From Nitrosomonas sp. (GTDB lineage: Bacteria > Pseudomonadota > Gammaproteobacteria > Burkholderiales > Nitrosomonadaceae), in NCBI GenBank assembly GCA_019635215.1, contig JAHBZZ010000006.1, positions 1-64,000 on the forward strand: a stretch of DNA of 64,000 nt, given 5' to 3'. Of the stretch, positions 36,952 to 47,403 are shown piece by piece. Both the position numbers and the translations under genes were made by a program. Numbering within the stretch: position 1 is the stretch's first letter; each line of letters opens with the position of its first letter. The notes beneath the pieces were generated by a model. The model saw only the letters and a program-made list of their open reading frames with translations. It made no database searches and had not been told where the DNA came from.

Positions 36952-37756
36952 GCGCTTTCTCCAAATTTAAATCCCGGTGATAGGACTGCGCAGGATAATG
37001 AAAAGGCACAGGACCATCGACTTCGCCGTGCACGAACTGATGCACAAACGGCGCAACGGAATTTCTGACTTCCGCCGGCGTACCGTGCGCGGCAATGACA
37101 CCGTCCGCGATAAAGTAGACGTAATCAACGATTTTCAACGATTCCTGCACATCATGCGTGACAATGACCGACGTCATGCCCAGCGTGTCAGTCATGCGCC
37201 GGATCAAACTGCCAATGACACTCAACGATATCGGGTCAAGTCCGGTGAATGGCTCGTCATACATCATCAGCATCGGATCAAGTGCAATGGAACGCGCCAG
37301 CGCCACACGGCGCGCCATGCCGCCGGATAATTCAGCCGGCATCAGATGATGCGCGCCGCGCAGTCCCACGGCATGCAGTTTCATGAGTACCAGGTCGCGG
37401 ATCATGGATTCCGGCAAATCGGTGTGCTCGCGCATTTGAAAAGCGACATTGTCAAAAACCGACAGGTCAGTAAACAATGCGCCAAACTGAAACAACATGC
37501 CCATTTTACGGCGTATCTCGAAAAGTGCGTCACGATCGAGTTCATGGACGATCTGACCGGAAACCTTGGCATAGCCGGACGTCGGCATGACTTCACCGCC
37601 AATCAGTCTCAACAGCGTTGTTTTTCCCGATCCGCTGCCACCCATAATGGCAATCAGCTGACCACGCTTCATGGTCATGTTGATACCTTTCAGAATAGGG
37701 CGTGCATCATAGGAAAAATTCAGATCACTGATTTCAACCAGGGTTTCAGATGTCAT
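36944..37756 (-). CDS. mlaF: Lipid ABC transporter ATPase MlaF
   Basis: This 270-residue ATPase drives the Mla phospholipid transporter. Walker A is GGSGSGKTTLL, signature ELSGGMARRVALARS, Walker B MMYDEPFTGLDPIS, and H-loop VIVTHDVQE. The C-terminal tail (HYPAQSYHRDLN) sits where MlaB contacts its neighbour subunits. It is the first gene of the leftward operon; the upstream 400-base gap should contain the promoter. Confidence 0.95.
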   Translation of the reverse strand: MTSETLVEISDLNFSYDARPILKGINMTMKRGQLIAIMGGSGSGKTTLLRLIGGEVMPTSGYAKVSGQIVHELDRDALFEIRRKMGMLFQFGALFTDLSVFDNVAFQMREHTDLPESMIRDLVLMKLHAVGLRGAHHLMPAELSGGMARRVALARSIALDPMLMMYDEPFTGLDPISLSVIGSLIRRMTDTLGMTSVIVTHDVQESLKIVDYVYFIADGVIAAHGTPAEVRNSVAPFVHQFVHGEVDGPVPFHYPAQSYHRDLNLEKALV

Positions 37757-38164
37757 AGTTTCAATGGTTCATTGCCGGATAATCTTGCTGGGTCTTTGAT
37801 TTTAATACGGTTCCGGATTACGCATTGGATTTCGCCAAACGAATTGCGAAATATTCATAGACATGCATGAATAGCCTGCAAAACAATCCCGGTCACGAAA
37901 AACAAAGTTAAAAAGCCTTTTTTTCGGCACATGTATTTGATCCATATATGCTTTAATGAAAACCAGAAATGCAGACCGCGAGGTATTCCTATGGTCAATG
38001 CCGTTGTTTCCACAACATGATGGTTTTTTCACCGGTACACGAATACTTACTTTTTCCAGACTTAAAATCCCGTAATTGTGCCATATTTTCAAATCAAACG
38101 CATATTCCACACATGACTATGTTGAATACAAACCATTACCTTACAGCAGAAAAGAACGGGCAAT
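37757..38164. other. Divergent intergenic region between mlaF and the nuclease gene
   Basis: 408 AT-rich bases that must contain promoters for both genes. No confident boxes, repeats or RNA genes were identified. Confidence 0.5.
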
Positions 38165-39016
38165 ATGAATAATCCCGTTAAGAAACTGCATTACCTGCTG
38201 ATGGCCATTTGTTGCCAGTTGATCGCACAACCGGTTCTCAATGCGGAAATCTACCGCATCACCGACGAATCCGGCCGAGTACTCTACACCGATAAAGCAC
38301 CCGGAAACGCCGAAAATATCCGGCAGACGACGATACCTGTCCAGACATACCGACGCTTGTATCCGGTCAAAAGTGTTTATGACGGCGACACCCTCATTCT
38401 AGGGAATAATCAGCGTATCCGGCTGCTGGGTGTCAACACACCCGAAATTGAAAGCCGTCACCGGCCGGGCGAACCCGGCGGCGTAGCGGCCAAGGAATGG
38501 TTACAGCGCCGGGTTAAGAATCAACAGATCTACCTGGAATATGATCAGGAAAAAAAGGATAAATACGACCGTGAACTCGCCCATGTATTTCTGCCTGACG
38601 GCACGCATCTCAATCTGGAATTGCTCAAACAGGGACTGGCGTTCATGAGCATTGTTCCACCCAATCTGCGCTATGCCGACGTTTTCAGCCGCGCACAGCA
38701 GCAAGCCGAAAAACAGGGGCTGGGGATCTGGCGTGAAGCCGGTTATCAGGTACGTTCACTGGATCAGATTGCATCCGGCACGCGCGGCTGGCAGCGTTTT
38801 ACCGGAATCCCGAAGCATATTCAACAAAAACGCAGCTTCACCTACCTGATTCTTAACGATCAAGTCAGCATCCGCATCGCCAATAATCATTTGAATCTTT
38901 TCCCCGCGCTGGAAAAGTATCTGGACAGGCCTATTGAGATTCGCGGATGGGTATCGCGCAGAAACAATCGATTCATGATATCCGTTCAGCATCCCAGCGC
39001 GCTCATACGCCGTTGA
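38165..39016 (+). CDS. Exported DUF4124-thermonuclease (SNase-like) fusion protein
   Basis: This 283-residue protein has a signal peptide (about 1-27), a short DUF4124 segment (EIYRITDESGRVLYTDKAP) and a staphylococcal-nuclease domain (about 62-190). The SNase catalytic set is present: YDGDTL with the Asp pair, IRLLGVNTPE with Arg and Glu, and the second Arg in KYDRELAHVF. A C-terminal region of about 90 residues has no named domain. An exported, Ca2+-dependent nuclease is likely. It is followed immediately by a tandem pair of palindromic repeats. Confidence 0.88.
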   Translation: MNNPVKKLHYLLMAICCQLIAQPVLNAEIYRITDESGRVLYTDKAPGNAENIRQTTIPVQTYRRLYPVKSVYDGDTLILGNNQRIRLLGVNTPEIESRHRPGEPGGVAAKEWLQRRVKNQQIYLEYDQEKKDKYDRELAHVFLPDGTHLNLELLKQGLAFMSIVPPNLRYADVFSRAQQQAEKQGLGIWREAGYQVRSLDQIASGTRGWQRFTGIPKHIQQKRSFTYLILNDQVSIRIANNHLNLFPALEKYLDRPIEIRGWVSRRNNRFMISVQHPSALIRR

Positions 39017-39020
39017 TGAT

Positions 39021-39286
39021 CACCTCTCAAGATCTCGATCAAGAGATGCAATGCAAGGCAAAATTGGACGAGAAAGCGGAACATACAATAAAGTATGTGA
39101 GCATTTTGAGTTCGACTTTAACGCCGCAATGCACCCTTCAGTGAGATCCTATTCAAGATCTCGATCAAGGAGTGCAGTGCAAGGCAAAATTGGACGAGAA
39201 AGCGGAACATACAATAAAGTATGTGAGCATTTTGAGTTCGATTTTAACGCCGCAATGCACCCTTCAGTGAGATCTTAAACGGGCTC
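39021..39286. repeat. Palindromic dispersed repeat, copies 4 and 5 in tandem
   Basis: Two nearly identical units of about 130 bp stand head to tail, each starting TCAAGATCTCGATCAAG and ending near CCCTTCAGTGAGATC. They share GCAAGGCAAAATTGGACGAG and ATAAAGTATGTGAGCATTTT. They lack the outer AGAACCTG ends of copy 1 and differ from each other at only a few positions, so the duplication is recent. Confidence 0.85.
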
Positions 39287-39973
39287 TCAGAAACTGCCAT
39301 ACGGCGAACGTTGCCTACGCCAGCTGATTTTAGGAATAATCAAACCCAATAGCAGTCCGCCTGTCAGCACCAGCGCGCCGGTAATAAACCAGTCTTTTTC
39401 ATTCGTGTTGCTTAATTCGCTGTATTTTTCCTGTAATGTCTTGAGCTGCGCCTTTGCTTCAGTCAACTTCTGTTGCAGCTGTTGATTCTCGGCATCGATT
39501 GCCAGCACATCCGCTGCCTTGTTCTTGATCGCATCAAGTTGATTCTCCAGCGCTTTCTTCTCATCTTCAAGATGCGCGATGCGTTTATTGGCATTATCAT
39601 ACTCGGCTTTCACAGTATTCACCTGGCCGCGTATGTTCGTGTCCTTCACTTCGGTCTGGGTAAGCTGCTTCACCAGATTCTCTAATTGTACGCGCGCGAC
39701 GGGTTCGCGGATCAAATAACGGACCAGCACCCAACCTTCCATACCGGCATTGGTCTGAACACGCACATAACCATTATCAACTTCCGGATCCAGTACAGTC
39801 AACGCAGCACCACTTTTCATCATACGCAAAATCGCGTGATTGCCGCTGGGTCCGGTACGCAGCATTACCTCGAATTGATCGGTAACATAGCGCTGATCCG
39901 CGCAAGCCAGCGATGGCAGTACAGTACAAACAGCGATGAATAACTGCAGTATCGAAAGATTGTTTTTTATCAT
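39287..39973 (-). CDS. TIGR04211-type SH3-domain protein
   Basis: This 228-residue protein has a signal peptide (1-25), a bacterial SH3 domain (about 27-90: RTGPSGNHAILRMMKSGAAL, then GWVLVRYL), a long coiled coil (about 95-195) and one C-terminal helix (WFITGALVLTGGLLLGLIIP). A short basic tail follows. This is the YgiM-like layout of TIGR04211 proteins: anchored at the C-terminus with the SH3 domain in the periplasm. The cell-wall-related role is inferred. In this position behind sdhA one might have expected sdhB. Confidence 0.85.
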   Translation of the reverse strand: MIKNNLSILQLFIAVCTVLPSLACADQRYVTDQFEVMLRTGPSGNHAILRMMKSGAALTVLDPEVDNGYVRVQTNAGMEGWVLVRYLIREPVARVQLENLVKQLTQTEVKDTNIRGQVNTVKAEYDNANKRIAHLEDEKKALENQLDAIKNKAADVLAIDAENQQLQQKLTEAKAQLKTLQEKYSELSNTNEKDWFITGALVLTGGLLLGLIIPKISWRRQRSPYGSF

Positions 39974-40125
39974 AAACCAAGCATTCCCTATCGGATCAAA
40001 AACATGCCCTGAAAAACACCTTGAAAAGCCTGCCCGGAACCCGCTTGTGGTTTACTGTGCAAGCCCCTGAAACGAATATACCCCCATTCATCCGATCAGA
40101 AGACAGCGTACTGATCACTCATTCA

Positions 40126-41889
40126 CTAATAGGTACGCTTTTTAGGTGGAAACGAGTCCACTGTCAATGGTTTCAGTCGCACAGGCTTATAATCCAGGCG
40201 ATGATCTTCGCTGAAAAACAATGTATGCCTGAGCCAGTTGTCGTCATCACGCTCAGGAAAATCGTCGCGCGCATGCGCGCCGCGGCTTTCACGCCGCGCT
40301 TCGGCTGAAACCATTGTGGCGACAGCGACTTCCTTCATATTATCAAGCTCCAACGCCTCAATACGCGCCGTATTGAACACCCTGCTTTTGTCCTTGATTT
40401 CCGTCCGTCCCACCCGCTCAGCCACTGCCTTGATTTTTTCTACGCCTTGCAACAGCGTATCTTCAAACCGGAAAACACCGCAATAGGTCTGCATGGTTTT
40501 ACACAGTGCATCGGTCACCTGTGCGACATTCTCGCCGTCCGTCTGGTTTTCCAAACGCGCAAGCCGGCCCAGCGACTTATCCGCTGCATCGGCAGGTAAC
40601 GGCTTGTGGTGCGGGTTGATTTTCAAGTCCTCGATAATCTGGTTCGCCGCCGCTCGCCCGAAAACAACCAGATCCAGCAGCGAATTCGTACCCAACCGGT
40701 TGGCGCCATGCACGGAAACGCAAGCGCACTCACCCACGGCATAAAACCCTGTCACCACTTCCTCCGGTCCCGTTTTATAGGGCGCAACAACCTGGCCATA
40801 GTAATTCGTCGGTATTCCGCCCATCATATAATGCGCTGTAGGCACAACAGGTATCGGATCGTGGATCGGATCGGCATGCGCGAATTTCATGGCCAGTTCA
40901 CGGATCCCCGGCAATCGCGATTTGATAATCTCCGAACCCAGATGATCCAGTTTTAACAGCAAATGATCGAGCTCGTCGCCGCAACCGCGGCCTTCCTTGA
41001 TTTCAATGGTCATCGCGCGCGCCACCACATCGCGGCTGGCCAAATCCTTGGCATTGGGCGCATAACGTTCCATAAAACGCTCACCGTCCTTGTTGATGAG
41101 ATAACCGCCCTCGCCGCGCACCGCCTCGCTGATCAGTACGCCAACGCCATGAATTCCGGTCGGATGGAACTGCCAGAACTCCATATCTTCGAGCGGAATA
41201 CCCGCGCGCGCAGCCATGCCCAATCCATCGCCGGTATTGATCAGCGCATTGGTATTCGCCTGAAAAATGCGCCCGCCGCCGCCCGTTGCAAACAACGTGG
41301 CCTTGGCCTGCAATAGCATGACTTCACCGGTTTCCATCTCCATCGCAGTCACGCCGAGCACATCGCCCTGTTCATCACGAATCAGATCCAGCCCCATCCA
41401 TTCCACAAAAAACTGGGTATTAGCACTGACATTGCGCTGATAAAGCGTATGCAGCAACGCATGACCGGTGCGGTCAGCCGCCGCACACGAACGCGTCGCC
41501 TGCGCGCCACCAAAGTTCTGCGATTGACCGCCAAACGGACGCTGATAAATCTTGCCGTTTTCCAGCCGGTCGAACGGCATACCGAAATGTTCCAGTTCAT
41601 ATACCACTTCACTCGCATGGCGGCACATGAACTCAATGGCATCCTGATCGCCGAGATAATCGGATCCCTTGACCGTGTCGTACATATGCCAATGCCAGTT
41701 ATCTTCAGTCACATTGCCCAGCGGCGCCGCAATACCGCCCTGTGCCGAAACCGTATGCGACCGCGTGGGGAAAACCTTGGACAGCACCGCCACTTTGAGT
41801 CCGGCTTCGGATAACCGCAATGCCGCACGCATGCCGGCTCCGCCAGCACCAACGATAACCACGTCGAATTTTCTTTTTACGATTGCCAC
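40126..41889 (-). CDS. sdhA: Succinate dehydrogenase flavoprotein subunit
   Basis: SdhA oxidises succinate to fumarate in the citric acid cycle. I chose the GTG at 41889 ([17 protein letters not shown]) because it begins 1 base after the sdhD stop, has GGAG 5 bases upstream and gives the normal 587 residues. A longer 604-residue frame overlaps sdhD. FAD is held by [13 protein letters not shown] and covalently by H45 ([10 protein letters not shown]). Later motifs [27 protein letters not shown] and [20 protein letters not shown] are intact. No iron-sulfur subunit gene follows. Confidence 0.96.
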   Translation of the reverse strand: MAIVKRKFDVVIVGAGGAGMRAALRLSEAGLKVAVLSKVFPTRSHTVSAQGGIAAPLGNVTEDNWHWHMYDTVKGSDYLGDQDAIEFMCRHASEVVYELEHFGMPFDRLENGKIYQRPFGGQSQNFGGAQATRSCAAADRTGHALLHTLYQRNVSANTQFFVEWMGLDLIRDEQGDVLGVTAMEMETGEVMLLQAKATLFATGGGGRIFQANTNALINTGDGLGMAARAGIPLEDMEFWQFHPTGIHGVGVLISEAVRGEGGYLINKDGERFMERYAPNAKDLASRDVVARAMTIEIKEGRGCGDELDHLLLKLDHLGSEIIKSRLPGIRELAMKFAHADPIHDPIPVVPTAHYMMGGIPTNYYGQVVAPYKTGPEEVVTGFYAVGECACVSVHGANRLGTNSLLDLVVFGRAAANQIIEDLKINPHHKPLPADAADKSLGRLARLENQTDGENVAQVTDALCKTMQTYCGVFRFEDTLLQGVEKIKAVAERVGRTEIKDKSRVFNTARIEALELDNMKEVAVATMVSAEARRESRGAHARDDFPERDDDNWLRHTLFFSEDHRLDYKPVRLKPLTVDSFPPKKRTY

Positions 41890-41890
41890 A

Positions 41891-42244
41891 TCAGCTCCAC
41901 AAAATTTCCGCCGCCCATACCAGGTAAACCAGCAAAACAATAATCACCAGAATCTGCAATATCAGACGCACTGCCGTCGGCTTGATATAGTCCATCAGCA
42001 CATTGCGCACGCCTACCCACGCATGCCAGAACAACGCCGCAAAAAACAGAAACGTCGCGATACGCATCCACGAATGCTTGAACATACCGGACCATGCTGC
42101 ATGATTCTCAGGCACATCCATCCCTATCACCACTGCCAGCACCACAATATAGACGGCCATAAAGACAGCCGTAATCCGCTGCGCCAGCCAATCCCGCAGC
42201 CCGTAGTGCGCACCCGTAACAATACGACTGGGTTGTCTTACCAT
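41891..42244 (-). CDS. sdhD: Succinate dehydrogenase membrane anchor subunit
   Basis: This 117-residue membrane anchor has three helices ([56 protein letters not shown]). The haem-ligand His lies in [19 protein letters not shown] start at the ATG at 42244 ([19 protein letters not shown]), which overlaps the sdhC stop as ATGGTAA. A longer 134-residue frame runs into sdhC. It ends one base before the sdhA GTG, so all three genes are coupled. Confidence 0.9.
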   Translation of the reverse strand: MVRQPSRIVTGAHYGLRDWLAQRITAVFMAVYIVVLAVVIGMDVPENHAAWSGMFKHSWMRIATFLFFAALFWHAWVGVRNVLMDYIKPTAVRLILQILVIIVLLVYLVWAAEILWS

Positions 42245-42627
42245 AACGCCACCCCCATTAACAGGGTCAACAGTATACTGACCGCCAGCACCCACTTGCT
42301 GGTAGCGCGCGCCTGATCAAGCTCGATGCCGTAATGCAGATCCAGCGCCAGATAACGGATACCGGCACACAGATGATGCAGGCAAAACCAGATAAACATC
42401 ACCAGCAGCAATTTCAGACCCGGATGCTGCACAGCCGCCTGCACAGCCACAAAGCTTTCGGGCGATTCCAACAGCATATGCAATCCATACAGCAATAAAG
42501 GAATACCCGGAAAAAAAAGCAGTACACCGCTGATGCGGTGCATAATCGATACAATTGCCGGCAATGGCTGGGTGATCTTGAAGAGATCCAGGTGCTTGGG
42601 GCGTTTATGTTTTAATTTCGCTTCCAT
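42238..42627 (-). CDS. sdhC: Succinate dehydrogenase cytochrome b556 subunit
   Basis: This 129-residue protein is the second membrane anchor of complex II. Its signature is KRPKHLDLFKITQPLPAIVS, then SIMHRISGVLLFFPGIPLLL and HHLCAGIRYLALD, with the His that binds haem b. Three helices are predicted. It is the first gene of sdhCDA, divergent from putA, with about 200 bases between the starts. Confidence 0.93.
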   Translation of the reverse strand: MEAKLKHKRPKHLDLFKITQPLPAIVSIMHRISGVLLFFPGIPLLLYGLHMLLESPESFVAVQAAVQHPGLKLLLVMFIWFCLHHLCAGIRYLALDLHYGIELDQARATSKWVLAVSILLTLLMGVALW

Positions 42628-42825
42628 GCGTAAGACCCTAAAATGATAAATCTCCGAACTGAACTGGCACGCCAGCTACACATCTTTCATAGCAAGTTTA
42701 GTCTGTAATACCGCATGACACAAGCCATAACTTTCCGCCGGATGCCATTGGACTATGCCGATTTGACTGAATCTCAGAATTATGGACAATTCATTCATCG
42801 TCAACGCAATCCCCGGTAATTCCCT

Positions 42826-45800
42826 ATGGATTCAGATACGCTCAGAACCACCCGACGTTCGATCAATCAAGCCTACCGTACCGACGAGGCATTGGCAGTG
42901 CAATACCTGCTGGCACAGCTGGCCGGCTATCCGGCCGATGCAGCTGCCACGGATGCCCAGGCATTGCTTGAAAAAATACGCCACAAAACTTACCGGAAAA
43001 CGCAACCCGACGCCTGGCAATCGATCACCCAGGCATTTCTGGCAGAATATCAACTCAGCAGCGATGAAGGTATCGCGCTGATGAATATTGCCGAAGCCTT
43101 GCTGCGCATTCCGGATAAGGCCACACAGGACCGTTTTCTGGCCGACCGGCTGAGCGCAGCGGACTGGCACCCGCGCTTTCATCATGACGATCTATTGACC
43201 CGCCTGGCAACCGATGCGCTGGTTCTATCCGGATCGTTGGAACGGCACCGGTTACAGGCACAGACAGATCGGCATCCGCAGTTTCATACCATTATCGAGA
43301 AACTGCTGTTACGTCTGGGACAACCCGTAATACGTACCGCCCTAAAAAAAGCGATGCATATTCTGGGCACACAATTTGTATTTGCGGAAACCATCGAACA
43401 GGCCCTGCGCAAATCCACCGATACAGCCGGGAACACCGCACATGGCACGCGCCATTCATTCGATATGCTTGGAGAGGCCGCGCTTACGGCGGCGGATGCC
43501 GATCGTTTTTTTGCGGCGTATCAACAGGCGATCATGCAATTGGCGGCAACACACCGGGCATCTGGCGATGAACACCATCACACCCTCTACGCAAGACCGG
43601 GTATTTCCGTCAAGCTTTCCGCGCTTTATCCACGCTATGAGCCGCTGCAGCACAGGTATGCCGTACCCGAACTGACATTCAGATTGTCGCAGCTTGCCAT
43701 TCAGGCACGCAGCGCGGGTATTGCGCTGACTGTCGACGCTGAAGAAAGCGAACGCCTGGAAATGGCATTGGATATTTTCGCAGCGGTTTTCAGGCATCCG
43801 CAACTCGACGGCTGGCCGGGATTAGGGCTGGCCGTGCAGGCCTATCAGAAAAGCGCCATTCATGTCATCCGCTGGCTTACGGAACTGGCAAAATGCAAAA
43901 ACCGCAGAATACCCGTCAGACTGGTCAAAGGCGCATACTGGGACAGCGAAATCAAACGCGCGCAGGAAAACGGCCTTGACGGCTATCCCGTATTCACACG
44001 CAAATCGGCAACCGATATCAGTTACCTGGCCTGCGCGCAATTGCTGGTCAATGCGCCGGATTGTTTTTTTCCGCAATTCGCTACGCATAACGCACATACC
44101 GTTGCCGCCATTATGCAGATGGCGCGTAATCACCCCGGTTATGAATTTCAGCGCCTGCACGGCATGGGCGACGCACTGTATCAGACCGTTGAAATTCATA
44201 CCGGCCAATCCATTCCCTGCCGTATCTATGCGCCCGTTGGCGGATATCAGGATCTGCTCCCTTATCTGGTGCGGCGTTTGCTTGAAAACGGTGCCAATAC
44301 ATCTTTTATCCATCAGGCGGAAAATCCGGATATCGCCATTGATGACGCAGTCCGCGACCCGGTTGCTGTCTGGCTGAACGGCCCGCAGACCGGATTGCCG
44401 CTGCCTGCCGCGATGTATGGTACCCAACGCCGTAATGCGCAAGGGCTGAATCTGGCTGATCCACAGATCCGGCAACAGATTCAGCAGGACTGGGATCAGC
44501 TTGCAAACAGCGCTTACCAGGCTGCCCCCCGGATTAACGGCAAGGCGTACACAAGCCGGACGCAAACGATTACCGCACCCTACGATCATCAGGAAATCAT
44601 TGGCGAAGTGGTCTACGGCAACCCGGAAACGGCTGCGGATGCACTGGATGCCGCCGTCGCCGGTTTTGAGGACTGGCGTTTACAGCCCGTTGAACACCGC
44701 GCGGCCTGTCTGCTGAAAGCCGCCGATCTCATGGAACAACAGCGCATGGCGCTGGTATCGCTGTGCGTGCGGGAAGGCGGGCGCACAATCAGGGATGCGC
44801 TGAACGAAGTGCGCGAAGCGGTGGATTTTTGCCGCTATTATGCAGCGAACGCATTGGAATTGTTCGGCAAGCCTGTCAACCTACCGGGCCCGACCGGAGA
44901 AATCAATCAGCTGCATTATTCCGGGCGGGGCGTTTTTGTGTGCATCAGCCCCTGGAATTTTCCGATCGCGATATTCAGCGGCCAGATCGCTGCGGCGCTG
45001 GTTGCCGGCAATACAGTTATCGCCAAACCCGCCGAGCGTACCGCACTGACCGCAATGGCCTGCACGCGCATTTTCTATCAGGCCGGCATTCCGGAATCGG
45101 TCTTGCACTTCCTGCCCGGCAAAGGCGCCGAAATCGGCCCCCGCCTGCTCGGAGACCATCGTATCGCAGGCGTCGCTTTTACCGGCTCCACTGCAACGGC
45201 ACAATGGATCAACCGGGAATTGGCCAGTCACCCGGTTATAGTCCCGTTCATCGCGGAAACCGGCGGCCAGAATGCGCTGATCGCCGACAGTTCGGCGCAC
45301 AAAGAGCAATTAGTGCAGGATGCCGTGTTATCGGCATTCAACAGCGCCGGACAGCGCTGTTCGGCATTGCGGATATTATTCGTGCCACATGCAATCGCAG
45401 ATCAGATCAAGACATTGCTGATCGGCGCGATGCAGCAACTGCGGCTGGGCTCGCCCGCCGACTACGCCGTCGATATCGGGCCTGTCATCAGTGCATCCGC
45501 AGTGGCGCAACTTAAAAACCATGTCAACCATATGCGCGCCTTAGGCAATACAATTTACCAGCTGCCCCTGCTTCCCGGCACCCCCCATTTCCAGGCCGGC
45601 TATTTTTATCCGCCGACGCTGATCGTACTGGATGATATGCGGCAACTGCGCGAAGAGGTTTTTGGACCGGTACTGCACCTCGTCCGCTACGACCCCGGTG
45701 CACTGAACACCGTCATCCAGGCTGTCAACGCCAGCGGTTACGGATTGACGCTGGGCATACACAGCCGTATCCGGAGCACCATCGAAACCATCCGGCAACA

Positions 45801-46008
45801 CGCCCGGGTCGGCAATATCTATATCAACCGCAACATGATCGGCGCCGTGGTCGGCGTGCAACCGTTTGGCGGCATGGGCCTGTCCGGCACCGGCCCCAAA
45901 GCGGGCGGTCCGGATTATCTGCGCCGTTTTGCCGTGGAACAAACCGTTACCGACAATGTCACCGCATTCGGCGGCAATACCGGTTTGCTGGCGCAGGAGC
46001 TGCGCTGA
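42826..46008 (+). CDS. putA: Bifunctional proline dehydrogenase/P5C dehydrogenase PutA
   Basis: PutA oxidises proline to glutamate in two steps. The 1060 residues contain the FAD-dependent proline dehydrogenase barrel (about 150-470; [42 protein letters not shown]) and the NAD-dependent aldehyde dehydrogenase (about 530-1045). The latter has [22 protein letters not shown], base E811 in AETGG and nucleophile C845 in [10 protein letters not shown]. It lacks the N-terminal ribbon-helix-helix of E. coli PutA and is shorter (1060 against about 1320), so it should be an enzyme without the repressor function. A hairpin terminator follows. Confidence 0.95.
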   Translation: MDSDTLRTTRRSINQAYRTDEALAVQYLLAQLAGYPADAAATDAQALLEKIRHKTYRKTQPDAWQSITQAFLAEYQLSSDEGIALMNIAEALLRIPDKATQDRFLADRLSAADWHPRFHHDDLLTRLATDALVLSGSLERHRLQAQTDRHPQFHTIIEKLLLRLGQPVIRTALKKAMHILGTQFVFAETIEQALRKSTDTAGNTAHGTRHSFDMLGEAALTAADADRFFAAYQQAIMQLAATHRASGDEHHHTLYARPGISVKLSALYPRYEPLQHRYAVPELTFRLSQLAIQARSAGIALTVDAEESERLEMALDIFAAVFRHPQLDGWPGLGLAVQAYQKSAIHVIRWLTELAKCKNRRIPVRLVKGAYWDSEIKRAQENGLDGYPVFTRKSATDISYLACAQLLVNAPDCFFPQFATHNAHTVAAIMQMARNHPGYEFQRLHGMGDALYQTVEIHTGQSIPCRIYAPVGGYQDLLPYLVRRLLENGANTSFIHQAENPDIAIDDAVRDPVAVWLNGPQTGLPLPAAMYGTQRRNAQGLNLADPQIRQQIQQDWDQLANSAYQAAPRINGKAYTSRTQTITAPYDHQEIIGEVVYGNPETAADALDAAVAGFEDWRLQPVEHRAACLLKAADLMEQQRMALVSLCVREGGRTIRDALNEVREAVDFCRYYAANALELFGKPVNLPGPTGEINQLHYSGRGVFVCISPWNFPIAIFSGQIAAALVAGNTVIAKPAERTALTAMACTRIFYQAGIPESVLHFLPGKGAEIGPRLLGDHRIAGVAFTGSTATAQWINRELASHPVIVPFIAETGGQNALIADSSAHKEQLVQDAVLSAFNSAGQRCSALRILFVPHAIADQIKTLLIGAMQQLRLGSPADYAVDIGPVISASAVAQLKNHVNHMRALGNTIYQLPLLPGTPHFQAGYFYPPTLIVLDDMRQLREEVFGPVLHLVRYDPGALNTVIQAVNASGYGLTLGIHSRIRSTIETIRQHARVGNIYINRNMIGAVVGVQPFGGMGLSGTGPKAGGPDYLRRFAVEQTVTDNVTAFGGNTGLLAQELR

Positions 46009-46080
46009 TAAAACACCGGTCTTGCGCTCCGCATCGATACCATGTGAGAATCACTACCCGTAGTATTTTCTTACGCCGTT

Positions 46081-46115
46081 GCTGCGCATTTGCACGCCTA
46101 ATGCGCAGCCTTTTC
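46081..46115 (+). terminator. Terminator behind putA
   Basis: A 9-bp stem GCTGCGCAT (46081-46089) with ATGCGCAGC (46101-46109) is followed by CTTTTCT. It lies within a longer upstream extension of the next ORF, which supports starting that gene at 46136. Confidence 0.6.
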
Positions 46116-46135
46116 TATTGGGAGAAGGCATACTG

Positions 46136-47179
46136 ATGAAATTAACCGAATTATATTGGCACCGCATTACCCCGTTACACATTCTGCTGTGGCCGCTGAG
46201 CCTGTTGTTCGGTTTGTTCATAGCTTTGCGCAAATTATGCTACTGGCTGGACTTTTTCCCATCGGTCAAACTGCACGTACCCGTTATTATCGTCGACAGC
46301 ATCACCAGCGACGACGCCGGCAAAACCCTGCTGACGCTGTGGCTTATCGATAATCTTCTAGCTCACGGCCTGCGGCCCGGTATTGTTGCGCGCGGCAATC
46401 TTGACAACCCCGGTCAGCCGGAAGCCGTGTCAAACACAAGCGACCCTATCAGCGTTGGCGATAAAGCTGTATTGCTGGCCAGCCGCTTGCATCAGCAATG
46501 CCCGGTGTGGGTCGGTGGCGACCCGGCCGCAACAGCAACGGCACTGCTCAAGGCGAATCCTGCCTGCAATATCATTGTCAGTACACACGGACTCCAGTAT
46601 CCCCGGTTCGAACGCGATATTGAAATTGCCATCGTCGATTTCAGCGATACCAGCTTCGGTAACGGCCTGCGATTACCCGCCGGTCCCTTGCGCACCAGCC
46701 TTAAAAACCTCCGGAACGTCGATGCCGTCATCATCAATGGCACGCATGCAGACCGCTATGACACGTCTGACTGGGCACCCACATACACAATGAAACTGGC
46801 CGGCCAGACGGTTTACAACCTGGACGAACCCGGCAACCGGCAACCGGCTTCCGTTCTGAAAAACAGGAAGTTGCTGGCTGTCTGCCGTTATGTGAACATG
46901 CCCTGGTTTTGGGAACAATTGCAGCGCACCGGCCTTCAGGGCGACCTGCACGGCTTTAACGAAGAACATCGTTATATTGAAAAAGATTTTCTGAAATTTG
47001 AAAACGAAATAATTGTCATGCCCGAAGAAGAAGCGTTGCAATGCACTGGCTTCAAACAGATGTCCATCTGGGCATTGCCGGTTGAAATCTGGATCAATGA
47101 GGATGAATTGCAATCCCTGATTTTGAACCGGCTCAAAGAAAAGTACCCCGATGTTGAATTGACCACCACAGCAGATTAA
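46136..47179 (+). CDS. Degenerate LpxK-like (tetraacyldisaccharide 4'-kinase family) protein
   Basis: The 347 residues align along their length with LpxK, the membrane-associated lipid A 4'-kinase. They have an N-terminal helix (LHILLWPLSLLFGLFIALR), a P-loop region, then RDIEIAIVDFSDTSFGNGLR and LPAGPLRTSLKNLRNVDAVI. The family's key motifs are altered: the P-loop GGxGGTGKTP-type stretch reads SITSDDAGKT, the catalytic DDGLQ reads THGLQ, and SRGYGG reads ARGNLD. It is therefore probably not an active kinase. I chose the ATG at 46136 for the GGAGAAGG ribosome site and because the putA terminator precedes it. A normal lpxK should exist elsewhere. Confidence 0.7.
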   Translation: MKLTELYWHRITPLHILLWPLSLLFGLFIALRKLCYWLDFFPSVKLHVPVIIVDSITSDDAGKTLLTLWLIDNLLAHGLRPGIVARGNLDNPGQPEAVSNTSDPISVGDKAVLLASRLHQQCPVWVGGDPAATATALLKANPACNIIVSTHGLQYPRFERDIEIAIVDFSDTSFGNGLRLPAGPLRTSLKNLRNVDAVIINGTHADRYDTSDWAPTYTMKLAGQTVYNLDEPGNRQPASVLKNRKLLAVCRYVNMPWFWEQLQRTGLQGDLHGFNEEHRYIEKDFLKFENEIIVMPEEEALQCTGFKQMSIWALPVEIWINEDELQSLILNRLKEKYPDVELTTTAD

Positions 47180-47211
47180 CCTGCTACACGGGCTTATTTT
47201 ACAAGTCCGGA

Positions 47212-47292
47212 TCAGGGCAGGTATTTGATTGCCGCAATCACAACCAGTTCCTTGTCCTTGATTTCTTCGATATTTTCTTCCACCAGTGCCAT
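47212..47292 (-). pseudogene. Internally deleted relative of the heptad-repeat protein at 49984
   Basis: A 26-codon frame beginning MALVEENIEEIKDKELVVIA ends in VVIAAIKYLP. The end matches the C-terminus of the 49984-50385 protein (GIVIAAIKYLP), also at DNA level around the stop, and the start resembles its MTLVKEDIAFIQE. The whole coiled coil and most of the membrane helix are missing, so this is a deletion relic. Confidence 0.55.
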
Positions 47293-47357
47293 GATGATCT
47301 TCCTGAAATAAAACCATTAAAGCATATCGTTTCGCTTTCCAATTAACATCAGCCCGT

Positions 47358-47387
47358 GTAGGTCCGATTAGCTTTGCGTAATCGGGC
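47358..47387 (+). repeat. REP hairpin, family A
   Basis: GTAGGTCCGATTAGCTTTGC continues to TAATCGGGC: a GTAG head plus a stem of about 9 bp (TCCGATTA with TAATCGGG). The same sequence recurs at 50577-50606 and 60017-60046, with a degenerate copy at 61179-61206. Confidence 0.75.
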
Positions 47388-47403
47388 TTTCGTGTTAATC
47401 GGC

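Noticed and set aside
40126-41940. 604-residue start for SdhA
   Set aside because: The upstream extension overlaps sdhD. The GTG at 41889 has a ribosome site and gives the conserved N-terminus with FAD-linked H45.
44763-45515. 250-codon plus-strand frame within putA, and the 255-codon minus frame at 43822-44589
   Set aside because: Both are shadows of the intact PutA frame, which shows conserved catalytic residues across the region.
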